Below, in pieces: positions 15,188 to 23,674 of a stretch of 64,000 bases of DNA. This DNA is from JBKHXF01 sp046566145 (GTDB taxonomy: Bacteria; Actinomycetota; Nitriliruptoria; Nitriliruptorales; Nitriliruptoraceae): positions 62,001 to 126,000 of the forward strand of contig JBKHXF010000018.1 in assembly GCA_046566145.1 (NCBI GenBank), read 5' to 3'. Under the pieces are notes generated by a model that saw only the letters and a program-made list of their open reading frames with translations, did no database searches and was not told the origin of the DNA. The stretch's first letter is position 1, and every line of letters starts with the position of its first letter. The translations under genes were made by a program, and so were the position numbers.

Positions 15188-16675
15188 TCACTCGGTGGCG
15201 ACCATGGAGGTCTGCGCGGCACGGACGGCGGCGAGCAGCGCGCCGGCCTTGTTGCGGGTCTCCGCCTCCTCCGAGGCCGGCACGGAGTCCGCGACCACGC
15301 CCGCACCGGCCTGGACGTAGGCGACGCCGTCCTTGAGCACGAGCGTCCGCAGCGCGATGCAGGTGTCGAGGTTGCCGGCGAGGTCGACGTACCCGACGGC
15401 GCCGGCGTACACGCCCCGTCGGGTCGGCTCGAGCCGGTCGATGATCCGCATGGCCTCGACCTTCGGGGCGCCCGACACGGTCCCGGCCGGGAACACCGCT
15501 CGGAGCACGTCGACGGCGGTGAGGCCGGCGCGCAGCTCACCGACCACCGAGCTCACCAGGTGCATCACGTGGCTGTAGCGCTCGACGGTGAGCATGTCAC
15601 GGACCCGGACGGTGCCGGTCGCGCAGACCCGGCCGAGGTCGTTGCGGGCGAGGTCGACGAGCATGACGTGCTCGGCGATCTCCTTCTCGTCGGCGCGCAG
15701 GGACGCCTCGTGACCCTCGTCCTCCTCGGGGGTCGCACCCCGGGGCCGCGTCCCGGCGATCGGCCACGTCTCGACGTGGCGGCCGTGGACCTGCACGAGC
15801 GCCTCGGGGGAGGACCCGATGACGTGGTGGTCGCCGAGGTCGAGCAGGAACAGGTACGGCGACGGGTTGATGACGCGCAGCACCCGGTACAGGTCGAGCG
15901 GGGACACGTCGGTCGGGATCGTGAAGCGCTGGCTCACGACCGTCTGGAACGTGTCGCCGGCGCGGATGTGCTCCTTCACCTCCTCGACCATGGCCTCGTA
16001 GGCGTCGGGCGACATGTTCGAGTCGGCGCGCTCCGCCGGCGGCATCGTCGGCGGCGCGACCGGACGGCGTGCGGCCGCCGGCGCGGTGATCCGGTCGACC
16101 AGCGCCCGGGTCGCGGCCACCGCCTCGTCGTACTGCGCGGCCGGGTCGTCGCCCACCACGACGTTGGTGACCACGGTCATGCGCTGCTGGAGGTGGTCAA
16201 GACCGATGACGTGGCGCGGGAACAGCTGCAGCACGTCGGGGAGCCCGAGGGTGTCCTCGCCGGAGGCCGGCACCGACGGCTCGACCTCCCGCACGGCGTC
16301 GTAGCCGACGTAGCCCACCGCACCGCCGTGCAGCGGCAGGTCGACGAGGCCGTCGGGGGCGCGCAGGGCCCGCACCGCCCGGTCGAGGGCGTCGAGCGGC
16401 CCCGTGGCCTCCTCGCAGCCCGCCGGCGGCGTGCCCTCCCACCGGACCTCGCTCCCCCGGCCCTCGAGCACGAGGAACGGGTCGAGCCCGACGAACGAGT
16501 AGCGGCCCCAGCGGCCCTGCTCGGCCGACTCCAGAAGGAAGGTGCGCGGCCCGGCGAGCTTCGCGTACACCGAGACGGGCGTCTCGAGGTCGTGGAGCAG
16601 CGTCGACCAGACCGGGACCACCCCGTGGTCGGCGGCGAGGCGGACGAAGGTGTCACGGTCCGGCTCGACCCTCAC
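15188..16675 (-). CDS. trpE: Anthranilate synthase component I
   Basis: A 495-residue enzyme that turns chorismate and ammonia (or glutamine with TrpG) into anthranilate. The N-terminal region carries the Trp feedback site ('LLESAEQGRWGRYSF'). The C-terminal chorismate domain has 'SPEALVQV', 'IAGTRPRG', 'EHVMLVDLARNDLGRV', 'VFPAGTVSGAPKVEAM' and 'YVQAGAGVVADS'. No TrpG domain is fused and trpG is not in this window. The GTG overlaps the hisI stop as GTGA and GGGGGAG precedes it, so trpE is coupled to hisI. Confidence 0.96.
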   Translation of the reverse strand: MRVEPDRDTFVRLAADHGVVPVWSTLLHDLETPVSVYAKLAGPRTFLLESAEQGRWGRYSFVGLDPFLVLEGRGSEVRWEGTPPAGCEEATGPLDALDRAVRALRAPDGLVDLPLHGGAVGYVGYDAVREVEPSVPASGEDTLGLPDVLQLFPRHVIGLDHLQQRMTVVTNVVVGDDPAAQYDEAVAATRALVDRITAPAAARRPVAPPTMPPAERADSNMSPDAYEAMVEEVKEHIRAGDTFQTVVSQRFTIPTDVSPLDLYRVLRVINPSPYLFLLDLGDHHVIGSSPEALVQVHGRHVETWPIAGTRPRGATPEEDEGHEASLRADEKEIAEHVMLVDLARNDLGRVCATGTVRVRDMLTVERYSHVMHLVSSVVGELRAGLTAVDVLRAVFPAGTVSGAPKVEAMRIIDRLEPTRRGVYAGAVGYVDLAGNLDTCIALRTLVLKDGVAYVQAGAGVVADSVPASEEAETRNKAGALLAAVRAAQTSMVATE

Positions 16676-17037
16676 GGCCGCTCCCCCGCGCCGGCGGCGA
16701 GCTCGTCGATGCCGCGGTGGAAGCAGGTGCGCTCGCCCGTGTGGCAGGCGACGTGGTCGCCAGCGTCGACGGTGACGAGGAGCACGTCGGCGTCGCAGTC
16801 CACCCGCACGTCGACGACGGCGAGGGTGTTGCCGCTGGTGGCGCCCTTGTGCCACAGCTCCCCGCGGCTGCGCGACCAGAACCAGGCCTCGCCGGTGTCG
16901 AGGGTGCGGTCGAGCGCCTCGGCGTCCATCCACGCGAACATCAGCACCTGTCCCGTGTCGCGGTCCTGCACGATCGCCGGCACGAGCCCGGCGGCGTCGA
17001 AGGTCAGCGCCTCGCGCTGCTCGTCGGAGAGGGCCAC
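16672..17037 (-). CDS. hisI: Phosphoribosyl-AMP cyclohydrolase
   Basis: A 121-residue monofunctional HisI that opens the adenine ring of phosphoribosyl-AMP in histidine synthesis. Signature stretches: 'VLMFAWMDAEAL', 'YWSRSR'-like 'FWSRSRGELWHKGATSGN', and the metal-binding 'DCDADVLLVTVD...ACHTGERTCFHR', which supplies Asp and Cys ligands. There is no C-terminal HisE domain. The GTG has GAGGA upstream. It lies head-to-head with the zinc-ribbon gene and is translationally coupled to trpE. Confidence 0.95.
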   Translation of the reverse strand: MALSDEQREALTFDAAGLVPAIVQDRDTGQVLMFAWMDAEALDRTLDTGEAWFWSRSRGELWHKGATSGNTLAVVDVRVDCDADVLLVTVDAGDHVACHTGERTCFHRGIDELAAGAGERP

Positions 17038-17113
17038 GCGGCGGTCCTCGCTCGGTCTGGGGCGGTCGGGTGTCGGTGGGCCGGTCGCGCACGACGGCGG
17101 GTCGGCCGCGCCG

Positions 17114-17119
17114 AGCCTA
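17114..17119 (-). promoter_or_regulatory. Possible -10 element (TAGGCT) for hisI-trpE
   Basis: TAGGCT facing hisI, 77 bases before its start, in the gap between divergent hisI and the zinc-ribbon gene. No clear -35. Confidence 0.35.
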
Positions 17120-17165
17120 CAGAGGCGCCCGGTAGCGTCCGTCGTCCCGACCGGAGGCCCCGCCC

Positions 17166-17645
17166 GTGCCCGACCCGACCTGTCCGGTCTGCGACCGCCC
17201 GGTGGTGCTCGCCGCCGGCGCGCAGGGCGAGGGCACGCACGACACCGTCCGGGTCCTCGCCGCCGGCGTGCCCGTGGCGCGGTGCGATGCCGGCCACGTC
17301 GTCGTGCCCGACGACGCGGTCGACGCGACCGAGCGTGCCGTGGACGGCCGGCTCACGACGGCCCGTCGTCCCCGCCTGCTGGGGCGGCACCAGCGCTGTG
17401 GGTCGTGCGGCGCGGAGCTGGTCCTGCCGGGCTTCCGCAGCGAGCGGGTCGTGACGGTCGAGCAGCCCGGCGCGCCGACGTGGACGCTCGCGTTCGACGT
17501 GCCGCTGCTGCGCTGCCCGGACTGCGCGGTCGAGAACCTGCCCGTGGAGGTCCGCGCCGACGTGACCGACGCGGTCCTCGCCGCGATGGGCGCGGCCGCC
17601 GGGATGCCGCCGGACGCCCCGCCGGCGGACGCCTCGGGCCGGTGA
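17166..17645 (+). CDS. Zinc-ribbon protein of unknown function
   Basis: A 159-residue cytoplasmic protein with three paired-cysteine motifs: 'CPVC' near residue 6, 'CGSCG' near 78-82 and 'CPDC' near 118-121, plus an isolated Cys in 'ARCDAGH'. This looks like two small zinc ribbons. It has no DNA-binding or enzyme domain that I recognise. The GTG has GGAGG 7 bases upstream. It lies alone on the plus strand inside the minus-strand his array, between hisI and the methyltransferase. Confidence 0.65.
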   Translation: MPDPTCPVCDRPVVLAAGAQGEGTHDTVRVLAAGVPVARCDAGHVVVPDDAVDATERAVDGRLTTARRPRLLGRHQRCGSCGAELVLPGFRSERVVTVEQPGAPTWTLAFDVPLLRCPDCAVENLPVEVRADVTDAVLAAMGAAAGMPPDAPPADASGR

Positions 17646-17716
17646 CGGCCGAGCGTGTGGCCGGACGTGCGGGCTGAGCGCACGCGTGGTGGGAACGAGC
17701 GGGGCGGGGACGCCGG

Positions 17717-18529
17717 TCAGCCCTCGCGGCTCCAGCGGTCGTCCCGGACAGCGGCCCACACCATCTCGGCGCTGTGCGGACCGAACGGGCGGCGGTCGAA
17801 CCAGCCCCAGCGGTCGACCAGCCGGAACCCGGCCCGGGCGAGCGCGTGCTCGACCTCTCCCGGCGCACACTGGCGCAGCGTCGACTCGCCGTGCACGCGA
17901 CGGGTGACGATCCCGGCCGCGTCCAGGTGGTCCACCACGAACCGGAACGTCAGCTGCTGGGTCCCCGGCTGGTACTCGGCCTCGCGCCACAGCACCGCGT
18001 CCGACCCGTCGTCCAGGGTGAAGCGCCCCTCCGAGCGGAGACCCCCGCCGGCGGCCAGGTCCTCGAGCCGCGGCACCGGGACGTTGAACACGAGCCGCCC
18101 GCCCGTCGGGAGGTGCGCGCGGACGGAGCGCAGGGTCGCGAGCTGCTCGTCGGTGGTGCGGGCGTGCGCGAGCACCCGGTAGGGCAGCACCGCGAGCGCG
18201 AAGGCCTGCCCGAGGTCGAAGCCGCGCATGTCGGCCTCGACGAGGGTGATGCGGTCCTCGAGCCCCTCCGCCGCCACCCGGGCGCGGGCGCGTTCGAGCA
18301 TCGACGGCGAGGTGTCGATCCCGACGACCTCGGCGCCGGCGCGGGCCATGGCCACCGCGACACGGCCGGTCCCGACGCCGATCTCGAGCACCGGCCCACG
18401 GGCCTGGACCGCCTCGGACACGTAGAAGGGCACGTCGGCCGTCACGTCCGCCGACCACAGGTCGTAGACGTCCGCGATGGCCGCGTACTCGTCACTGGGG
18501 GGCTGCGACGACCCGGTCACGTCGTCCAC
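17717..18529 (-). CDS. Class I SAM-dependent methyltransferase
   Basis: A 270-residue methyltransferase. Motif I 'VLEIGVGTGRVAVAMA' binds SAM, followed by the acidic strand-2 end 'VVGIDTSPSMLERAR', 'ITLVEADMRGFDL' and 'LPTGGRLVFNVPVP'. The substrate is not identifiable. I take the GTG at 18529, four bases after the hisF stop; a second GTG at 18520 is possible, and neither has a good ribosome site, so translation probably depends on hisF. It may be co-transcribed with hisA-hisF without a role in histidine synthesis. Confidence 0.85.
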   Translation of the reverse strand: MDDVTGSSQPPSDEYAAIADVYDLWSADVTADVPFYVSEAVQARGPVLEIGVGTGRVAVAMARAGAEVVGIDTSPSMLERARARVAAEGLEDRITLVEADMRGFDLGQAFALAVLPYRVLAHARTTDEQLATLRSVRAHLPTGGRLVFNVPVPRLEDLAAGGGLRSEGRFTLDDGSDAVLWREAEYQPGTQQLTFRFVVDHLDAAGIVTRRVHGESTLRQCAPGEVEHALARAGFRLVDRWGWFDRRPFGPHSAEMVWAAVRDDRWSREG

Positions 18530-18533
18530 GGCG

Positions 18534-19322
18534 TCAGCCGGCCGCCGGCGCGTGCCGGACCGGCACACCGTGGGCGGCCATCACGTCCTTGACCTCGTGG
18601 ATGCGCAGCTCACCGAAGTGGAAGATGGAGGCCGCGAGCACGGCCGAGGCGCGGCCGACGGTGATGCCCTCGGCCATGTGCTCGGCCGTGCCCGCCCCGC
18701 CGGACGCGATCACCGGCACGTCGACCGCGGCGTCGACCGCAGCGAGGAGCTCGACGTCGAACCCGACCCTGGTCCCGTCACGGTCCATCGAGGTGAGCAG
18801 CACCTCCCCCGCGCCGAGCTCCACGACGCGGACGATCCAGTCGATCACGTCGAGTCCGGTCGGCGTTCGGCCCCCGCGGACGTACACCTCCCAGCCGGCG
18901 GACGGGTCGTCGGCGACCCGGCGGCGGGCATCGACCGCCGCCACCACGGACTGCGACCCGAGGGCCTCGGCGGCCTCGGCCACGAGCTCCGGCCGGTCCA
19001 CGATGGCGGTGTTGAAGGCGACCTTGTCGGCGCCGGCGTGGAGCATGCGGCGGGCGTCCTCGACCGACCGCATCCCGCCGCCGACCGTGAAGGGGATCGA
19101 CACCTGGTCGGCGACCCGCTGCACCACGTCGACCATGATGTCGCGGGCATCGCTCGACGCGGTGATGTCCAGGAAGACGAGCTCGTCGGCGCCCTCACGG
19201 TCGTACGCGACGGCGAGCTCCACCGGGTCGCCGGCGTCGCGCAGGTCCACGAAGTTGACGCCCTTCACGACGCGCCCCGACGTGACGTCGAGGCACGGGA
19301 TGACGCGGGCCGCGAGCGTCAC
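18534..19322 (-). CDS. hisF: Imidazole glycerol phosphate synthase cyclase subunit
   Basis: A 262-residue TIM barrel that uses ammonia from HisH to make imidazole glycerol phosphate and AICAR. It starts 'TLAARVIPCLDVTSGRVVKGVNF', containing the first catalytic Asp; the second is in 'VLLTSMDRDGTRVGFD'. Phosphate sites 'TVGGGMRSVED' and 'VIASGGAGTAEHM' are intact. The GTG overlaps the hisA stop as GTGA. HisH is encoded 4.4 kb away, on the other side of the kinase pair. Confidence 0.97.
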   Translation of the reverse strand: MTLAARVIPCLDVTSGRVVKGVNFVDLRDAGDPVELAVAYDREGADELVFLDITASSDARDIMVDVVQRVADQVSIPFTVGGGMRSVEDARRMLHAGADKVAFNTAIVDRPELVAEAAEALGSQSVVAAVDARRRVADDPSAGWEVYVRGGRTPTGLDVIDWIVRVVELGAGEVLLTSMDRDGTRVGFDVELLAAVDAAVDVPVIASGGAGTAEHMAEGITVGRASAVLAASIFHFGELRIHEVKDVMAAHGVPVRHAPAAG

Positions 19323-20053
19323 GCGCCACCGCCGGCGCAGACGGCGAGGGCGTCCTCGATCGTGAACGCGCCGGCGTAGAGCGCCTTGCCGACGATCGCC
19401 GCGTCGATGCGCGGGTGCAGGTCGTCGATGGCGCGGAGGTCGTCGAGGGTCGCGACACCCCCCGAGGCGGTCACGTGCGCGTCGGTGGCGTCGGCCACCC
19501 GCAGCAGCAGGTCGGTGTTCGGCCCCTGGAGCATCCCGTCGGTGGCCACGTCGGTGACGACGAAGCGCGGCACCCCCATGGCGGTGAAGCGCTCCAACGC
19601 CTCCCAGAGGTCGCCGGCCTCCTCCGTCCAGCCGCGAGCCTGCAGGACGTCGCCGCGCACGTCCAGGCCGACGGCGCAGACCGGGCCGAGCTCGTCGAGG
19701 ACCCGACGGACGAAGTCGGGGTCGGTCAGGGCCATCGTGCCGATGACGACCCGCTCGGCCCCGAAGCCGACGCAGGTCCGCACGTCCTCGAGCGTCCGCA
19801 CCCCACCGGAGGCCTGCACCTTCGCGCCGGTCGCCTCGATGATCGCGGCGATGAGCTCGCGGTTGCGGGGCTCGCCGGTGAACGCCGCGTCGAGGTCGAC
19901 CACGTGCAGCCAGGGCGAGCCGGCGTCGGTGAACCGCCGTGCCGCCGCGACCGGGTCGACGTCGTAGACGGTCTCCTCGTCGGCCTTGCCCTGGGTCAGA
20001 CGGACGGCGCGGCCGTCCTTGATGTCCACGGCCGGGTAGAGGGTGAGAGGCAT
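19319..20053 (-). CDS. hisA: ProFAR isomerase HisA, possibly the bifunctional PriA form
   Basis: A 244-residue TIM barrel that isomerises ProFAR in histidine synthesis. The opening 'LTLYPAVDIKDGRAVRLTQG' holds the catalytic Asp; the second Asp is in 'VVTDVATDGMLQGPN'. The active-site loop reads 'QARGWTEEAGDLW'; the RGW sequence resembles PriA of mycobacteria and Streptomyces, which also does the TrpF reaction, whereas E. coli HisA has SGW. No trpF is visible here, which would fit. The ATG at 20053 matches the family start; the ribosome site is weak. First gene of the hisA-hisF block. Confidence 0.95.
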   Translation of the reverse strand: MPLTLYPAVDIKDGRAVRLTQGKADEETVYDVDPVAAARRFTDAGSPWLHVVDLDAAFTGEPRNRELIAAIIEATGAKVQASGGVRTLEDVRTCVGFGAERVVIGTMALTDPDFVRRVLDELGPVCAVGLDVRGDVLQARGWTEEAGDLWEALERFTAMGVPRFVVTDVATDGMLQGPNTDLLLRVADATDAHVTASGGVATLDDLRAIDDLHPRIDAAIVGKALYAGAFTIEDALAVCAGGGA

Positions 20054-20088
20054 GGCGAGGTCCGGTGCGGGAGGGACGGGAGGCCCAC

Positions 20089-20094
20089 AGCCTA
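20089..20094 (-). promoter_or_regulatory. Possible -10 element (TAGGCT) for hisA-hisF
   Basis: TAGGCT directed toward hisA, 36 bases before its ATG. It gives the block its own promoter next to the divergent kinase genes. Confidence 0.4.
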
Positions 20095-20204
20095 CGCCAG
20101 ACTCCCGCGCGCAACGCCCCCGGCGGTGGCGGCGAGCCCCTACCCTGCACGCTCCCGCAGGAGGGGCGGATCGGCGGGTCGACCACGCGACGGGAACCCG
20201 GTTG

Positions 20205-21953
20205 GTGCCTCCACGACGCTCGAGCGCCGACGACCACATCCGACGCTACGTCGGGGGCGTGGCGGTCCTCGCCGCGGCGGCACTCCTGACCACGGCAGCC
20301 CTGCAGCCACCGCGGCTGACCGACCGGTCCGTGGCCCTCGCGCTCGCGCTCGGCGTGCTGTGGATCGCACCCCTCGCCGACCCGCGACCCACCCCGAACG
20401 CCACGACGGTCCACCTCGACGAGCTCCTGATCGTCCCCGTGGCGCTGCTCCCGGTGCCCGAGGCGCTGACCGCCGCCGTGATCGGGACGCTGACCGCCCG
20501 GGTGCTCGGAAGGTTCGCGACCCCGGACGACCGCGTGCGTCGGATGGGGCCCGTGCTCTCCGCGTTCAACTCCGGCAACGAGGTGCTCCAGGTGCTGACG
20601 GCGGTCGCCGTCGCGCACGGGCTCCGGGGCCCGGTCGGACCGCTGCCCGGCGCAGCCGCCGGCGCCCTCGTCGGCGTGCTGCTGACCTACACCCTCACCA
20701 CACGGGGCCGGTCGATCGCCGCCGGCGTGGCCTGGCGACCGCTCCTCGTCGCGGGGCTCCGCGACGGGGCGGCCCTCCACGCCGGCGCGACCCTGCTCGG
20801 TGTGCTGCTCGTCCGGGACGGCGTGACTCGGGGCACGGCCCTGGGCCTGCTCGGGGTCGCGCTCGGCGCCCTCGTCCTCGCCCACCTGACGTACCGGGCC
20901 CGCATCCGCTCGGCGCTCACCGAGGACCTCGCCGCGGCGACCGTTCGCCTCACCGCGGCCTCCGACGACCGCGAGCTCGAGGACGCGCTGCGCTCGGCCG
21001 CGACCGACCTCCTCGGGTTCCGGGTGGTCCGCCTCATCGCCGGCGACACCACGGACGCCGCCGCCCGGGCCGACGCCGTGGCGGACGTGCCCGGCACCGA
21101 ACTCCGGATCACCGTGACCGGCCGCCCCTCGACCCTCGGCCCGGTGCTGCAGCGTGACGTCGCCGTCCTCGACGGTCTCGCGGCGACCGCCGGCGCGGTC
21201 CTGCGTGCGCTGCGCTCGGTCGAGGCGGCGGAACGCTCGGACCGGTCGCGACGTGCCCTGCTGGAGACCGTCGCGCACGACCTCCGCAGCCCGCTGGCCA
21301 CGGCGATCCTCGCGGTGGAGACCCTCGACCGCGAGGGCCTCGACGCGGGGACCAGGGCGCGGCTCGACGTCGCGCTCCGACGAGCCCTGCGGAGCCTGCA
21401 GGGGGTGCTCGACGACGTCCTCGTCCTGCACCAGGGGATCGACGTCGAGCTCGACGGCTGCCGCCCCGATGAAGAACTCGCGGCACTGGTGCCGTCGGTC
21501 GGCGCTCGTCTGGGCACCGCTGTCCGCCTGACGCTCGGCGCCGGCCACCACGAGGTCAGCGTCCCCGCCGAGGCGTTGCGCCGTCTGGTGGAGAACCTCG
21601 TCGTCAACGCGCACGTCCACGGGGCACCACCGGTGGAGGTCACCACGCGACCCGACGGCGAGGGGGTGCTGGTCACCGTGACCGACGGGGGCCCGGGCGT
21701 CCCCGCCGCGGTGCGAGACCGTCTCGGCGCTCGCGACAACCGAGGCGATGCCGCGAAGGGGCCGGGCCTGGGTCTCGGGCTGCGCATCGTCGCGGCGTTG
21801 GTGGAGGGGTACGGCGGTCGACTCGAGGTCTCCGAGCCGGACGCCCCCAGCCGGATCAGCGTGTGGCTGCCCGGTGCGACGGCACCGGTGGAGCTCGACG
21901 CGGACCCCCACCCCGTACCCTCGGCCGCGGACCGATCACGGGGGGTCGGGTGA
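20205..21953 (+). CDS. Membrane sensor histidine kinase, first of a coupled pair
   Basis: A 582-residue kinase. The N-terminal 225 residues hold about six or seven hydrophobic segments with 'TTVHLDELLIVPVALLPVPEA' and 'SAFNSGNEV' (FN near residue 121). A soluble linker resembling a reduced GAF domain follows (about 245-345). The phospho-acceptor region is 'VAHDLRSPLATAILAVETL' with His at about 358, and the ATPase domain shows the N box 'RLVENLVVNAHVHG', 'VTDGGPGVP' and 'GLGLGLRIVAALVEGYGG'. The start is uncertain (GTG 20205 after GGGA, or TTG 20202). No response regulator is adjacent. It is divergent from hisA and coupled to the next kinase by GTGA. Confidence 0.82.
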   Translation: MPPRRSSADDHIRRYVGGVAVLAAAALLTTAALQPPRLTDRSVALALALGVLWIAPLADPRPTPNATTVHLDELLIVPVALLPVPEALTAAVIGTLTARVLGRFATPDDRVRRMGPVLSAFNSGNEVLQVLTAVAVAHGLRGPVGPLPGAAAGALVGVLLTYTLTTRGRSIAAGVAWRPLLVAGLRDGAALHAGATLLGVLLVRDGVTRGTALGLLGVALGALVLAHLTYRARIRSALTEDLAAATVRLTAASDDRELEDALRSAATDLLGFRVVRLIAGDTTDAAARADAVADVPGTELRITVTGRPSTLGPVLQRDVAVLDGLAATAGAVLRALRSVEAAERSDRSRRALLETVAHDLRSPLATAILAVETLDREGLDAGTRARLDVALRRALRSLQGVLDDVLVLHQGIDVELDGCRPDEELAALVPSVGARLGTAVRLTLGAGHHEVSVPAEALRRLVENLVVNAHVHGAPPVEVTTRPDGEGVLVTVTDGGPGVPAAVRDRLGARDNRGDAAKGPGLGLGLRIVAALVEGYGGRLEVSEPDAPSRISVWLPGATAPVELDADPHPVPSAADRSRGVG

Positions 21954-23635
21954 CCGCCGTCACCAGAGCCGAGCTGCGCGTCGAGGGGTACATCACCCTC
22001 GTCGTCGCCGTGACTGCGATCCTGCTGGTCGGCGTCGCCCTCGGATCTCCGGGCGTCGTCTGGTCCGGTCCGGCCGTGGTCCTGGGAACCGCTCTGGCAC
22101 TCGTTCACGCGGCACCGCTCGAGACCCCCGGCAGGACCAACGCGAAGCGCACGTTCGCCAGCGAACTCCCGCTCCTCCCGATCCTCCTGCTGCCGGCCGC
22201 TGAAGCGATGGCGGCGGCCGTCACGGTCCTCGTCGTCGGCCGGATCGCCACCGCGCTGCTCTCGCCGGACGAGCGGATGCGGTCGACCTCCGGCCACCTG
22301 CACCTCTTCAACGCCGCCACGGACCTGCTGCTCGTCCTGAGCGGCACCGCCGTACGCGTGACGGCCGAACCGGTGCTCGGACCGCTACTCGCCGCCGTCG
22401 TGGGGGTCGGATTGGCCTGGTCGCTGAACCACCTGCTCATCGCGTTCGGGCGTGCGACCGCGACCGAGGCCCCGCTCACCGCGAGCCTCGTCGACGGCGT
22501 CCGCGGGCAGGCGTCCGCCGCGCTGCTGTGGACCGTGGGTGGGGTGCTGCTCGTCCAGGGTCCCGGCCCGAACTTCCAGGCCTGGCTCGGTCTCGGGGTG
22601 GCCCTGACGGTCGTGCTAGCCTCGCACCTCTCCGCGCCAGCGGTGCTGGAGCGGGGCCGCACCGGGGAACTCGCACGCGCGACGCAACGCGTGCTGGCCG
22701 CCCCCACGCCGGCGGACATCCGCCAGGAGACGCTCCGCGCGGCTCGCGAGTTGCTCGGCACCTCTCGAGCGTCCCTCCTGGGCGGTCGCCCGGATCCGCG
22801 TGATGGCGAGCTCGCGGTCCCGCTTCCCGGGACACCCGAGTGGTTGCTCGTCGGCGGGCGACCACGTGCGCTCGGGGCGTTCACGGAACCGGAGCGCTCG
22901 CTCCTCACCAGCCTCGCCGCGACGGCGGGTGCGGCGATCGCGACCGGCTCGTCGCTCCGACGAGCCGAGGACTCGGACGCGGCCCGTCGTGGGCTCCTCG
23001 AGACGATCGGACACGACCTGCGAGGGCCGCTCGCGACGGCGACGCTCGCCCTCGAGACGTTGCGCGACGACCGGCTCGCGCCGGAGCACCGCGCCGCGGC
23101 CGGCGAAGCGCTGGAACGTGCCGTCGCGTCGGCCACCCGGATCGTCGACGACGTCGTCGCCCTGCACGGTGCGGTCGACGCGGGCCTCGACGGGCCCGTT
23201 GAGGTGGACGACGTCCTGACCGACCACGTGCCGCCGCTGGCTGACGAGCTCATGGCCGCCGTGCGCCTCACCCTCGCCGCGGGGAGGGCCGAGGTGCTCG
23301 TCCCCGCGCAGGCGCTGCGTCGGATCGTCGAGAACCTCGTCCGCAACGCGGTGCGTCACGGCGGCCGCGACGCCCCCGTCGAGGTCCACACGGAGGTCGT
23401 CGACGAGCACGTCGTCGTGGCGGTCCGCGACCGCGGACCCGGTGTCCCGGCGGAGGTGGTGCGTCGGCTCGGCTCAGCCGGCAACCACGGGACACCGGCC
23501 GACGCCGATGGGCTCGGGCTCGGGCTGCGCATCGCCGTGCAGCTCACCGAGCAGCACGGCGGCCACCTCGGGATCCGCGACCGTGCGGGCGGCGGGACCT
23601 CGGTCGAGGTGACGTTCGCGCTCCACCCGGACTAG
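21950..23635 (+). CDS. Membrane sensor histidine kinase, second of a coupled pair
   Basis: A 561-residue paralogue of the preceding kinase with the same plan: hydrophobic N-terminal region ('ASELPLLPILLLPAAEAMAAAVTVLVV', then 'LHLFNAATDLLLV' with FN near residue 119), linker, acceptor region 'IGHDLRGPLATATLALETL' (His about 355), N box 'RIVENLVRNAVRHG', 'VRDRGPGVP' and 'GLGLGLRIAVQL'. All catalytic motifs look intact. The GTG overlaps the previous stop as GTGA with GGGGGT upstream. Codons such as CTA, TTG and GAA appear more often by eye than in the his genes. It converges on hisH. Confidence 0.85.
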   Translation: MTAVTRAELRVEGYITLVVAVTAILLVGVALGSPGVVWSGPAVVLGTALALVHAAPLETPGRTNAKRTFASELPLLPILLLPAAEAMAAAVTVLVVGRIATALLSPDERMRSTSGHLHLFNAATDLLLVLSGTAVRVTAEPVLGPLLAAVVGVGLAWSLNHLLIAFGRATATEAPLTASLVDGVRGQASAALLWTVGGVLLVQGPGPNFQAWLGLGVALTVVLASHLSAPAVLERGRTGELARATQRVLAAPTPADIRQETLRAARELLGTSRASLLGGRPDPRDGELAVPLPGTPEWLLVGGRPRALGAFTEPERSLLTSLAATAGAAIATGSSLRRAEDSDAARRGLLETIGHDLRGPLATATLALETLRDDRLAPEHRAAAGEALERAVASATRIVDDVVALHGAVDAGLDGPVEVDDVLTDHVPPLADELMAAVRLTLAAGRAEVLVPAQALRRIVENLVRNAVRHGGRDAPVEVHTEVVDEHVVVAVRDRGPGVPAEVVRRLGSAGNHGTPADADGLGLGLRIAVQLTEQHGGHLGIRDRAGGGTSVEVTFALHPD

Positions 23636-23674
23636 ACGTTCGGCCAACCGGCGCGCGAGCCGCGGCAGCCGTGC

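Noticed and set aside
18534..21911. Single minus-strand frame of about 1125 codons covering hisF and the region opposite the first kinase
   Set aside because: Only the last 262 codons (hisF) are real; the rest is antisense to the kinase and overlaps hisA in another frame, so this is not a fusion protein.
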